Source: Flammeovirga sp. SJP92
GTDB lineage: Bacteria; Bacteroidota; Bacteroidia; Cytophagales; Flammeovirgaceae
Direction of reading: 5' to 3'
Assembly: GCF_001583495.1 (NCBI RefSeq)
Contig: NZ_LQAQ01000032.1
Span: forward strand, 1 to 64,000
DNA length: 64,000 nt
A model generated the notes under the pieces. It was not told where the DNA came from, did no database searches, and was given only the letters and a program-made list of their open reading frames with translations. The position numbers and the translations under genes are program-made. This document shows positions 56,798 to 64,000 of the stretch, one piece after another (position 1 is the stretch's first letter; each line of letters begins with the position of its first letter).

Positions 56798-58195
56798 TCA
56801 TTTTTTCAAAAGTTGCTCAATTAGTTTTTGTTGATTTAGATATAAAGTTTTAATCTCTTCTATTTCTTTATTCTTAGCTTCGAGTTCTTTGATTTTTTTG
56901 TCCTGCTCAATAGTATAAAGTGTCAATTCCTCAATCTTCCTCAATAACATCGCTTCCGTCTCCCCAACATTCACCCCATTTTCTTCTACTTCTTTTGCTG
57001 ATGGTACATCTGGCAAGTGTTTATGTTCCTTAATATGTGCTTCTACTTCAGAAAGTGGTTTCAGATCATAATTTTCTTCAAAAACATAATCTGCCCATCC
57101 TGTATAAACCTTTACCTCAGTAGCTCTAATATTTCCATTAACAGAAAGTTTGAAACCTGCAGTATTTTTTGTACCGATACCCACATTACCATTGCTTAAA
57201 TTGCTGTATAAATAAGTATAGTCACTTAGTTCAGAGTTTGTGAAAGAATTTTTATTTCCAATCAATGATGCTCTTGGTATTTGGAAAAAACTAACACCTG
57301 AATGGGTATAAATAATACCCCCTGTTTCATTGTAAGTATAATCATTCCTTTTCCATAGTTTCTCATCTTGAACCCATTCAAACTGACCACCATATTGATA
57401 AACCCAAGCTTCTCTAACATAACCATTGTCACTGCTTCCTTTTGTCATACCGATTGTCGTATATTTTGACTTGGATCCTCCTGAAAAATAACTATCTCCT
57501 GATACATGTAATTTATAAGCAGGTGTTTCAGTTCCAATACCTAATGAACCATCAGCAAGCATTTTCATATATGTCTTTGAGTAACTTTTCCATGCGAATA
57601 GTGGCCTGTTTACAATTGGCCCGCCAATTATTCTACCATCAAAAATTACCAACGGCTGAGTTCCTTTATCTTGTTCTGGTGAAGTTTGGCCTGAAACATA
57701 TAAAGATGTTCTTTCAGTCGATTCAACATATCCTTTTAGAATTGGCATAAATTGTCCTGACTCAGCTGTTGCATTTGCCAATTGAAAGTAATCTTTCACA
57801 CCATCAACTTTAGCAAGTAAGAATAGTTCACTTGAGGATTCTTTTGCATTTAAATTTAAAACATGGTTACCATAGGATGTTGAACCAATAGTTAGATTCT
57901 GCTTAAATAAAGCTTTTCCGTACCCATCCAATGAAAAGAGAGACTTCCACTCTGAATCAACATAACTATTATAACCTATTGAAAAATCACTAGTATATTC
58001 ATCACCTAGATTGATTTTTAAAAATGTTCTGTCATTGGTTTGGTCATCTCTAAAAATATAAGTTGGATCTGTATTATACCCTTTATCTGGATCATCAATA
58101 ATGATTTTTGTAAAAGTACCCTCTTGACCAAAAGAATAATTTACATTTACAAAAATAAATGCAATGATAAAAAAGATGTTTTTAGTTTGCTTCAT
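56798..58195 (-). CDS. Fibre-like array protein 1 (DYVF/HLP module)
   Basis: 465 residues, last gene of the array. Signal peptide to ~NYSFGQ (23). The head/stalk contains tail-fibre-like phrases (DGSLGIGTETPAYKLHVSGDSYFSGG; GNVGIGTKNTAGFKLSVNGNI). The shared C-terminal module runs ~365-465: WADYVFEENYDLKPLSEVEAHI, HKHLPDVPSAKEVEENGVNVGE, LLRKIEELTLYTIEQDKKI, then a coiled coil ending LIEQLLKK. No T9SS domain. Nt 56820-56938, encoding the coiled coil, are identical to 59168-59286 in array protein 3. The start is 23 bp after the stop of the next array gene upstream. A surface-fibre or adhesin role is inferred. Confidence 0.85.
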   Translation of the reverse strand: MKQTKNIFFIIAFIFVNVNYSFGQEGTFTKIIIDDPDKGYNTDPTYIFRDDQTNDRTFLKINLGDEYTSDFSIGYNSYVDSEWKSLFSLDGYGKALFKQNLTIGSTSYGNHVLNLNAKESSSELFLLAKVDGVKDYFQLANATAESGQFMPILKGYVESTERTSLYVSGQTSPEQDKGTQPLVIFDGRIIGGPIVNRPLFAWKSYSKTYMKMLADGSLGIGTETPAYKLHVSGDSYFSGGSKSKYTTIGMTKGSSDNGYVREAWVYQYGGQFEWVQDEKLWKRNDYTYNETGGIIYTHSGVSFFQIPRASLIGNKNSFTNSELSDYTYLYSNLSNGNVGIGTKNTAGFKLSVNGNIRATEVKVYTGWADYVFEENYDLKPLSEVEAHIKEHKHLPDVPSAKEVEENGVNVGETEAMLLRKIEELTLYTIEQDKKIKELEAKNKEIEEIKTLYLNQQKLIEQLLKK

Positions 58196-58218
58196 AACTT
58201 ATTTTTTAAAAGTATTAC

Positions 58219-59142
58219 TTAATTATTTTTTTGTTCTAGTTGTTTTAAACGTTGTTCATAATCATTTATTACCTCCTGTTGTTTTAGAAGATAAAGTGTG
58301 AGTTCTTCTATTTTTTTAAGTAAAATAAGATTCATCTCTCCCACATTAATTCCCTCTTCTTTAATAGTTTTCTCTGATGGGACTTCTGGTAAATGACTAT
58401 TTTTGTCAATGAAGTCCTTTACTTCTTCTAGTGATTTTAATTCATAGTCCTCTTTAAAAACATAATCAGGAACATCAATAGTAGCTTGCACTTTAACTTC
58501 TTTAGACAATAACTTCCCATTCAGGGTTAATCCTCCATCAATGTATTGATCCCCATGATCATTTATTACTTTTGCCCAAGTTCCAGAACCATCCTTACCT
58601 GTACTCCTGAAATACATTGTAGGGTTTGTAGCTGAATTTTTCACTGCCAACTGACCATTATATCTATACTCTTCATGATTTGATCCGTGGTTCATGTTCA
58701 GTCCCCAAAACCAACCAGATGATTCTGGTGCATTTTCTGCATTATATGATTCTATAAAACTACTCCCCCAGTTTAAATTCCAGTCTGATATTCGTTTTGG
58801 GTCATATAAAAAAAATTGAGTTCTAACGGTCAGGTCATTCGTTACTACTTTTTTTAGATCCACAGAGTTATTAAAATTCACGTTACCATAAATATCAAAA
58901 CGATTAGAATTATTGTAATTCCAAATTAATCGACCATTGTAGTCAGATGTATAATCAGATGTAAAATCGATAAAACCTCCAACACCTGATTTTAGCTCAA
59001 TTGATGAATAAACATCTGATCTGTTAATTTCTAAAGAACCCTTCATCTTATTTGAGCCATCGGTTCTAAGGTATTCTTGTGAATAAACTGTGCTCAAAAA
59101 ACAGTTTACATAAATGAATAAAAGTAAAATTTTTGTTTTCAT
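58219..59142 (-). CDS. Fibre-like array protein 2 (DYVF/HLP module)
   Basis: 307 residues. Signal peptide to ~TVYSQ (21). The head has SWFWGLNMNHGSNHEEYRYN-type sequence, as in structural fibres whose beta-strands carry glycine-rich turns. The C-terminal module is VPDYVFKEDYELKSLEEV, NSHLPEVPSEKTIKEEG, LLKKIEELTLYLLKQQ. Its coiled coil is shorter and different (EQRLKQLEQKNN). It has the GEMN variant shared with array proteins 5 and 6 (AEMN) rather than the GE(S/T)(D/E) variant of proteins 1, 3 and 4. It is 3 bp from array gene 3, so co-translation is likely. Function unknown. Confidence 0.85.
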   Translation of the reverse strand: MKTKILLLFIYVNCFLSTVYSQEYLRTDGSNKMKGSLEINRSDVYSSIELKSGVGGFIDFTSDYTSDYNGRLIWNYNNSNRFDIYGNVNFNNSVDLKKVVTNDLTVRTQFFLYDPKRISDWNLNWGSSFIESYNAENAPESSGWFWGLNMNHGSNHEEYRYNGQLAVKNSATNPTMYFRSTGKDGSGTWAKVINDHGDQYIDGGLTLNGKLLSKEVKVQATIDVPDYVFKEDYELKSLEEVKDFIDKNSHLPEVPSEKTIKEEGINVGEMNLILLKKIEELTLYLLKQQEVINDYEQRLKQLEQKNN

Positions 59143-59145
59143 TGT

Positions 59146-60378
59146 TTATTTGTTTAAAAGTTTCTCTATTAGTTTTTGTTGATTTAGATATAAAGTTTTA
59201 ATCTCTTCTATTTCTTTATTCTTAGCTTCGAGTTCTTTGATTTTTTTGTCCTGCTCAATAGTATAAAGTGTCAATTCCTCAATCTTTCTCAATAGAATAG
59301 CATCGCTCTCTCCTAAATTAACTCCACTTTCTTCTACTTCTTGAGCTGAAGGAACATCTGGCAAGTGTTTATGTTCTTTGATGTGAGCTTCTACTTCCGA
59401 AAGTGGTTTAAGGTCATAATCTTCTGCAAAAACATAATCTGGCCATGCATTCATTTCAACCTTTACGGATCTAGCCCCTATAGAACCATCAACAGCTAAC
59501 CTATAATCAGGCTTTGTGAAATTACCTATTATCACTTGAGCATTTTTTTCTCTCGCTAATTGAATTTGATCTTGGTTTACACTAATCATGTTTTTAGAAT
59601 TATGTGTAATTTCTAGCTCTCCATCTGCAACAATATTAATACCTATATCATCATCTTCATTACAAATTCCAATACCTGTATTTCCAAAACTAATACTTGA
59701 TCCTCCTCTGCTAAAAATTGAATATTGATCTAAGGCTATATTTCCTCTAACATCTAACTTCTGAGATGGAGTACTCGTCCCAATCCCAACTCTTGCTCCA
59801 CTATCAATAGTCATTGCAGTTATAATTTCTAACGATTGTTGCGATTTACTATAAGATGATTTTGAAATACCAAAACGTAAGTGACCTTTTGTTGGATCTA
59901 GTCTAATTTCACTTACATATCCATCTAACATTGATGTACCTGCTCCACCAGGTGCATAACCAAAACCTAATACTTTGTGACCTCCATCATGAAAAGAGAA
60001 CCCGTCTCTTAAATCCAATATATTTTTGGGTGATGTAGTTCCAATACCGATTAGACCGTCATGGCCAATATGAAGCCTCTCTATGGGTTCTCCTCCTGTT
60101 TGTGGCGTTGTTAAAAATTGGAGATAAGTTCCCCAACTTGTCCATCTATAAGACCTTATGATACTTTGACCAGCACTATTAAAATGAAAAATAAAATCTC
60201 TTTTGCTACCTTCATTTAAAGGCTGATTGGGGCCTAAAATTTTAATATAAGAGTAAGTATTATTATTATTGTTCCCTATGGTCAAGTTTCCAGAAGAACT
60301 ATTATTGCCACTTGGGCTCCATTGTGCAAATGAAATGGATGAATAGAGTATAAATAAAATTGTAAATAGATTTTTCAT
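59146..60378 (-). CDS. Fibre-like array protein 3 (DYVF/HLP module)
   Basis: 410 residues. Signal peptide to SFAQ (~18). The head/stalk has several fibre phrases (GLIGIGTTSPKNILDLRDG; ARVGIGTSTPSQKLDVRGNI; VIIGNFTKPDYRLAVDGSI). The C-terminal module WPDYVFAEDYDLKPLSEV..HKHLPDVPSAQEV..LLRKIEELTLYTIEQDKKI is nearly the same as in array protein 1, including a 119-bp identical DNA tract. The heads of the two proteins show no similarity that I can see by eye. 37 bp from the preceding array gene. Confidence 0.85.
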   Translation of the reverse strand: MKNLFTILFILYSSISFAQWSPSGNNSSSGNLTIGNNNNNTYSYIKILGPNQPLNEGSKRDFIFHFNSAGQSIIRSYRWTSWGTYLQFLTTPQTGGEPIERLHIGHDGLIGIGTTSPKNILDLRDGFSFHDGGHKVLGFGYAPGGAGTSMLDGYVSEIRLDPTKGHLRFGISKSSYSKSQQSLEIITAMTIDSGARVGIGTSTPSQKLDVRGNIALDQYSIFSRGGSSISFGNTGIGICNEDDDIGINIVADGELEITHNSKNMISVNQDQIQLAREKNAQVIIGNFTKPDYRLAVDGSIGARSVKVEMNAWPDYVFAEDYDLKPLSEVEAHIKEHKHLPDVPSAQEVEESGVNLGESDAILLRKIEELTLYTIEQDKKIKELEAKNKEIEEIKTLYLNQQKLIEKLLNK

Positions 60379-60415
60379 TTGATGTTTTGTTTACTAATAG
60401 TAGTTTCGTTATTGA

Positions 60416-61276
60416 TTAGTTTTTTATATCCTTGATCTCTTTTTTCAATTGATCAAGTTCTTCTTTGAGCAATTTATTTGTTTTATCTTGATCAATAATG
60501 TAAAGAGTAAGCTCTTCAATTTTCCTTAATAACATCGCATCACTTTCACCTAGGTTGATTCCCTCTTCTTTCACCTGCTTTGCAGAAGGCACATCCGGTA
60601 GGTGTCCATTTTCTTGAATATGCTTTTCAACATCTGAAAGTGGTCTTAAGTCATAGTTCTCCTCAAAAACATAATCTGCCCAATCTGTATATACTTTAAC
60701 TTCTTCGGCTCTTATTTTCCCACCTACAGATAATTGATAATCATCATATTTTGAGGTATTTATAGCCACTTTATCATGAAATTGAGCTCTACCATGATAG
60801 ATATGAGCATGATCAATTAGCTTATCATATATTAGAAGTTTTCCTCCATTATCCGAAAGGTTATTATCTTGTTGTTGTCCTAACAAATCAGTAGAAAAAA
60901 AATGTGAATCTATAATTGTAAATACACCTGTGTTCACACCATCAGTCGCCTTTACCCAAATTTCAGAGGTACCTCCCTTATTTATATAAGCAAATTGTAA
61001 TTGATTATGTGAACTATAACCCATCGTTTGATGAGTTTGAATAGTATGTCCTTGAGAATTAATAAACTGAATAGTTCCTTTTGATATTGAAGGATTATGT
61101 GAAGTACTGTGAGAGTAATTATAAGTAAAAGAAGCATGCCTCCCTCCTTTAGTTCCCACAAGAAACCAATTACCATTTCCTTCTAAATCGAATGAGGCCG
61201 AATTAGAAGGTTTTATTTGTGCAAAAAGCAAAGATGGTAATACACAGAATATTATTATACTTAAATACTTTTTCAT
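60416..61276 (-). CDS. Fibre-like array protein 4 (DYVF/HLP module)
   Basis: 286 residues. Signal peptide MKKYLSIIIFCVLPSLLFAQ. The compact head (~22-150) differs from the other members and is rich in Ser/His/Asn (NGNWFLVGTKGG; YNYSHSTSHNPSISKGTIQF; TSEIWVKATDGVNTGVF). It lacks the repeated IGT..P stalk phrase but keeps VAINTSKYDDYQLSVGGKI. The C-terminal module is WADYVFEENYDLRPLSDV, NGHLPDVPSAKQVKEEGINL, then a KEELDQLKKEIKDIKN coiled coil. Its ATG overlaps the stop of array gene 5 by one base (TAATG), indicating translational coupling. Confidence 0.85.
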   Translation of the reverse strand: MKKYLSIIIFCVLPSLLFAQIKPSNSASFDLEGNGNWFLVGTKGGRHASFTYNYSHSTSHNPSISKGTIQFINSQGHTIQTHQTMGYSSHNQLQFAYINKGGTSEIWVKATDGVNTGVFTIIDSHFFSTDLLGQQQDNNLSDNGGKLLIYDKLIDHAHIYHGRAQFHDKVAINTSKYDDYQLSVGGKIRAEEVKVYTDWADYVFEENYDLRPLSDVEKHIQENGHLPDVPSAKQVKEEGINLGESDAMLLRKIEELTLYIIDQDKTNKLLKEELDQLKKEIKDIKN

Positions 61277-62373
61277 TATTCTCTATTCAATAGTAATTGC
61301 TTCAATAATTCTACTTCCTTTTTGAGTTCTTTGAGCTCATTAATTTGTTTTTCCTGCTCAATAGTATAGAGAGTAAGTTCCTCAATCTTTTTTAGCAGTA
61401 ACAAATTCATCTCTGCCAAATGTAAACCTTTGGCTCCTAATTCCTTTGCTGACTTAACTTCAGGTAAGTGACTGTTATGATTAATATATTTTTCAAGCTC
61501 TTCTAACGAAATTAAATTATACTTTTCGCTAAATACATAATCTGGTACTGATCCAGCGTCAACTGTAACTTTCACTTCTTGAGCATGAATTTTACCTTTT
61601 ACGGTTAACTTTGAGTCTGGGGAAGCAGTTCCAATGCCTACATTTCCATAATGACCATTTATATGAACAACTGACTTTATACCATTTCCTCCTACATTTG
61701 ATTTAAAATCAAAGTTTCCACCACCTGATTTATTATTAAAAACTACTGTATTTTCATCATCAATATACTGATGATAGCTTACAGCTCCATCAGACCTTTG
61801 AAGTGCTAGTTGCTTTTCCCCATCATTATAATCTACAGTTATTGGTTCTGAAAAGTTACCTTTGAAAGCCACATTACTGATAATTCCATATGTTGGTTCT
61901 TCCAGCAGTAATTCTCCTGAGGAATTAATTGTATTGGGATCTCCTAATGTAATTACTGGATGACCACCATGTAACCCAAGGTTAGAAAAGTTCACTGTAA
62001 ATGATCGGTGCATATGCTGTACATGAGCCGTTAGATGAACTTTACTATCACTTATTTTCCTAAGTTTAAGTGTAATGTTTGCAAGCTTTATATCTTGCTG
62101 TAGACCATATTCAAAACCTTGATAAAATCTCACAAATAATGAAAAGTTGGACTGTTGTGGAAGATCAAAACCCCAATTACCATTGCTGTCTATAATATTT
62201 CCTACAATCTGCATCCCCTCGTAAGGACTAATACTTTCTGCATCAATAACAGCAATAACTCTCTCCCCTGTGGTTTGATGAGATTGGAAATTGACCGAAA
62301 AGTCTTGTGCTTGTACTTGAGTGAAAAACAACGGACCCATTATAAGTACTAGAATGAATAGTTTAGCTCTCAT
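61276..62373 (-). CDS. Fibre-like array protein 5 (DYVF/HLP module)
   Basis: 365 residues, first complete gene downstream of the array's promoter. Signal peptide to QVQAQ (~22). The head (~25-230) has repeated His-containing strands (KVHLTAHVQHMHRSFTVNF; LGLHGGHPVITLG). The stalk phrase is GNVGIGTASPDSKLTVKGKI, followed by HAQEVKVTV, which is also found in the partial gene at the window end. The module is VPDYVFSEKYNLISLEEL, NSHLPEVKSAKELGAKGLHL, LLKKIEELTLYTIEQEKQI, with a Leu-rich coiled coil. A predicted promoter at 62547 would drive genes 5 to 1. Confidence 0.85.
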   Translation of the reverse strand: MRAKLFILVLIMGPLFFTQVQAQDFSVNFQSHQTTGERVIAVIDAESISPYEGMQIVGNIIDSNGNWGFDLPQQSNFSLFVRFYQGFEYGLQQDIKLANITLKLRKISDSKVHLTAHVQHMHRSFTVNFSNLGLHGGHPVITLGDPNTINSSGELLLEEPTYGIISNVAFKGNFSEPITVDYNDGEKQLALQRSDGAVSYHQYIDDENTVVFNNKSGGGNFDFKSNVGGNGIKSVVHINGHYGNVGIGTASPDSKLTVKGKIHAQEVKVTVDAGSVPDYVFSEKYNLISLEELEKYINHNSHLPEVKSAKELGAKGLHLAEMNLLLLKKIEELTLYTIEQEKQINELKELKKEVELLKQLLLNRE

Positions 62374-62693
62374 AATTAATTTTGCTTGTTTGCTATTTAT
62401 TTATAAATCTATTTAGTACTAAACTTTTATGATCTCAGAAAAAAGCATAGAGAAAAAAAGAGAAATTTATTTATTGTAATCTTTCAGATTGAAGCTCATT
62501 TTCTTTAATGTTATATATAAGTTTAGTTTTATTGTTGAAAGAGATGCAAAGTTAGTTATACATTCTCATTCTACAATATTATACATAGTTTTTCTAATTG
62601 CTTAAAATTTTTCGATATCAAAGAATATAGTTACCCCACTAGTTCAAACTATCTAAGAGGAAAGGATAATTATTTTTTTTGAGAGATTCAGCT
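62374..62693. other. Leader/promoter region of the fibre operon
   Basis: 320 AT-rich bp with no ORF. It holds the promoter at 62547-62576 and an AATGTTATATATAA segment similar to that upstream of the related gene at 42622. Confidence 0.5.
62547..62576 (-). promoter_or_regulatory. Predicted promoter of the fibre-protein operon
   Basis: On the minus strand TTG (62576-62574), 19-bp spacer, TAACTTTG (62554-62547). This fits the Bacteroidota -33/-7 pattern, ~175 bp before the first ATG. Confidence 0.5.
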
Positions 62694-63123
62694 TCAAACC
62701 TTTTTAAAACATATTTTAATATAGTTACGGTGAAGTTCCAAATAGTGGTAGACCATTTGATCAGCGGTTACATTATCTGTACTCCAAGCGCATACCCTCC
62801 CATCCAAAAGTGCTTACCTCAATAACGTTTCCGTAAATTTGAAAACTCTTGTAGAAGTATTCGAAAGGTTCGGCCTTTCATTCGCTTTAGAATTTCACTG
62901 AAACTTTTGCTTGGGGGATACTCAATATGAACATGCTCTTTATTGACTACTCCTTTCAATATTTCAATACCTTCAGTCTCACATATTTGAATGAGAAGAA
63001 ATCTACACCATTTTTGAATACCCCTTCCAAAACATGGTGTCGATACTTAATCACAATGACGATATGAACGGTTAATCGAGTAACTATATGATTCCCTTTT
63101 CTGTACTCAGTGTCATAATTCAC
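62694..63123 (-). pseudogene. tnpA: Decayed IS200/IS605-family transposase (tnpA)
   Basis: Reading three frames in order gives a nearly full-length ~140-residue Y1 transposase. Frame 1: EYRKGNHIVTRLTVHIVIVIKYR. Frame 2: IQKWCRFLLIQICETEG, EHVHIEYPPSKSFSEILKRM and ILLQEFSNLRKRY-stop-GKHFW. Frame 3: WSTDNVTADQMVYHYLELHRN. The HUH pair (HVH) and a candidate catalytic Tyr (MVYHYLE) are recognisable. Lesions are a frameshift near 63021-63032, a second near 62781-62795, and TGG to TGA at 62819-62821. A 12-bp palindrome GGGTTTAAACCC at 63175-63186 may be a remnant of a hairpin end. Non-functional. Confidence 0.85.
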
Positions 63124-63178
63124 AATATGTATTAGATTTTTTCGAAATACTAAAGTTCTGTACTGAGAGTAGAGGGGT

Positions 63179-63535
63179 TTAAACCCATTTCTGAGACCAA
63201 TAAACTTCTAAATAAGAATATTTTCCATCATATGTTATCCTTGCCTCATTCCAATAGCCTGATGTTGAATTTTCAATAATATTAATTCCTCCATAATTAC
63301 TCCAACCTTTAAATCATGAGATTTCAACAAAATGTAGTGTACAGCAACTACCGGTAGTCATTATACTCACTTCTGAATATCCTCTTCCAGAAGGACTCTT
63401 GCTCATCGCTACTTTTTTCCAACCTGTAGTAGTTACGTTTGCTTTCACTACTGCTTCATTATCTAACTGCTGTCCCTTTTATATTCCAGTATAAAGGAGA
63501 CACATAAAAATTAGTATTATTCTAGCTTTTATCAT
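63179..63535 (-). pseudogene. Decayed small secreted head-like protein of the array
   Basis: An ATG at 63535 overlaps the stop of the upstream array gene (ATGA), as in a coupled operon. The frame reads a signal peptide (MIKARIILIFMCLLYTGI), then a stop, QLDNEAVVKANVTTTGWKKV, HFVEIS, a second stop, FKGWSNYGG and YWNEARITYDGKYSYLEVYW, and ends at a TAA inside the palindrome bordering the IS200-like remnant. YW.EARITYDG.YSYLEVYW resembles a receptor-binding-type fibre domain. The C-terminal DYVF/HLP module is missing, so the gene was probably truncated as well as interrupted. Confidence 0.6.
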
Positions 63536-64000
63536 TTCTCTTGTAATAGTTGATCAATTAGCTTTTGTTGTTTATATAATAAAGATTTTACCTCTTCAAT
63601 TTCTTTATCTTTGGCTTCTAAGCTTTTTATTTTCTTTTCCTGCTCAATAGTGTGTAAAGTCAATTCCTCGATCTTTTTCAATAAGATTAAATTCATTTCT
63701 GCCAAATGAAGTCCTTCCTCTTCAATCTGAGCTGCTGATTTTACTTCAGGTAAATGACTGTGCTTTTTAATATAGTTCTCTACATCTTCCAAAGACATCA
63801 TATGATAGTCTTCTTTGAAAACATAATCGGGTACTGTACCAGCATTAGCTGTAACTTTCACTTCTTGAGCATGTACTTTCCCCGCTATAACAAACTCTCC
63901 ATTTTTCTTGACTCCCCAAAGCCACTTTGAATTTGATTTAGTTGCTTTTAAAGCTGAACCATCAGGAATTGAATTACCTCCATTATCTAGAAATGAAGGA
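63532..64000 (-). CDS. Fibre-like array protein 6, partial (5' end beyond window)
   Basis: The minus-strand frame is open from 64000; the GTG at 63861 is internal, since upstream codons read GNSIPDGSALKATKSNSKW, LWGVKKNGEFVIAGKVHAQE, matching the stalk end of array protein 5. The C-terminal module is complete: VPDYVFKEDYHMMSLEDV, HSHLPEVKSAAQIEEEGLHL, LLKKIEELTLHTIEQEKKI, and a coiled coil ending LIDQLLQEK, similar to array proteins 1 and 3. The gene therefore combines the AEMN variant of protein 5 with the coiled coil of proteins 1 and 3. It is followed with a 4-bp overlap by the decayed gene. Confidence 0.85.
   Translation of the reverse strand, partial: PSFLDNGGNSIPDGSALKATKSNSKWLWGVKKNGEFVIAGKVHAQEVKVTANAGTVPDYVFKEDYHMMSLEDVENYIKKHSHLPEVKSAAQIEEEGLHLAEMNLILLKKIEELTLHTIEQEKKIKSLEAKDKEIEEVKSLLYKQQKLIDQLLQEK

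Noticed and set aside
63532-63861. Independent 109-residue gene starting at GTG 63861
   Set aside because: The frame continues open to the window end with stalk sequence homologous to array protein 5, so it is the 3' end of a longer gene.

Overview
The window is an AT-rich chromosomal segment of a Bacteroidota bacterium. The evidence is a SusC/SusD pair with a hybrid two-component regulator, type IX secretion (T9SS) C-terminal sorting domains on several giant surface proteins, BspA-type LRRs, TAnnTTTG promoter boxes and lipoprotein signal peptides. GH29 fucosidases, very large LamG/FN3 proteins and many fibre-like proteins suggest a marine Cytophagales member, possibly Flammeovirga-like. The genus is inference, not shown by the sequence.

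Layout. 1-4.4 kb: the end of an LRR/Ig-like T9SS protein and an ABC exporter. 4.6-17.8 kb: a polysaccharide utilization locus with a GH29 alpha-L-fucosidase, a divergent hybrid two-component system (HTCS) and a SusC-SusD-surface lipoprotein operon. The HTCS and susC promoters share an 18-bp motif. 17.9-22 kb: a light-dependent DNA-repair operon (DUF2805/TIGR03643 protein, classical photolyase/cryptochrome, FeS-BCP-type photolyase, AlkB). The FeS-BCP homologue has lost three of its four expected cluster cysteines. 22.5-25.1 kb: a BspA-like protein of 24 tandem 23-residue LRRs. 25.3-28.8 kb: a membrane protein, an acyl-CoA carboxylase carboxyltransferase and an alpha/beta hydrolase. 28.9-29.25 kb: a repeat-rich spacer with a perfect 19-bp hairpin, 23-bp tandem repeats and a dispersed palindromic element. 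29.3-42.6 kb: a giant LamG/FN3/T9SS protein, split by an apparent single-base frameshift, preceded by a fibre-like protein. 43.7-54 kb: a second GH29 fucosidase, a quinone-oxidoreductase-like MDR enzyme, cysteine synthase, a small membrane protein, HrpB helicase flanked by ~107-bp inverted repeats, and the kbl-tdh threonine-degradation pair. 54.5-56.7 kb: a lipoprotein and a small secreted protein.

56.8-64 kb (window end): a tandem, minus-strand array of fibre-like secreted proteins. They have unrelated N-terminal heads but a shared ~100-residue C-terminal module (DYVF..E.Y..L..L.EV...I....HLP.V.S, then KIEELTL and a coiled coil). The array holds five complete genes, one partial gene running off the window, one decayed member and a decayed IS200/IS605 tnpA. 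Two members share a 119-bp identical 3' tract, which suggests recombination or gene conversion of the common cassette. This array, plus the related 40.9-kb gene upstream of the giant surface protein, is the best candidate here for an incompletely described surface-display system.

I recognised no tRNA, rRNA, CRISPR array or intact transposase.
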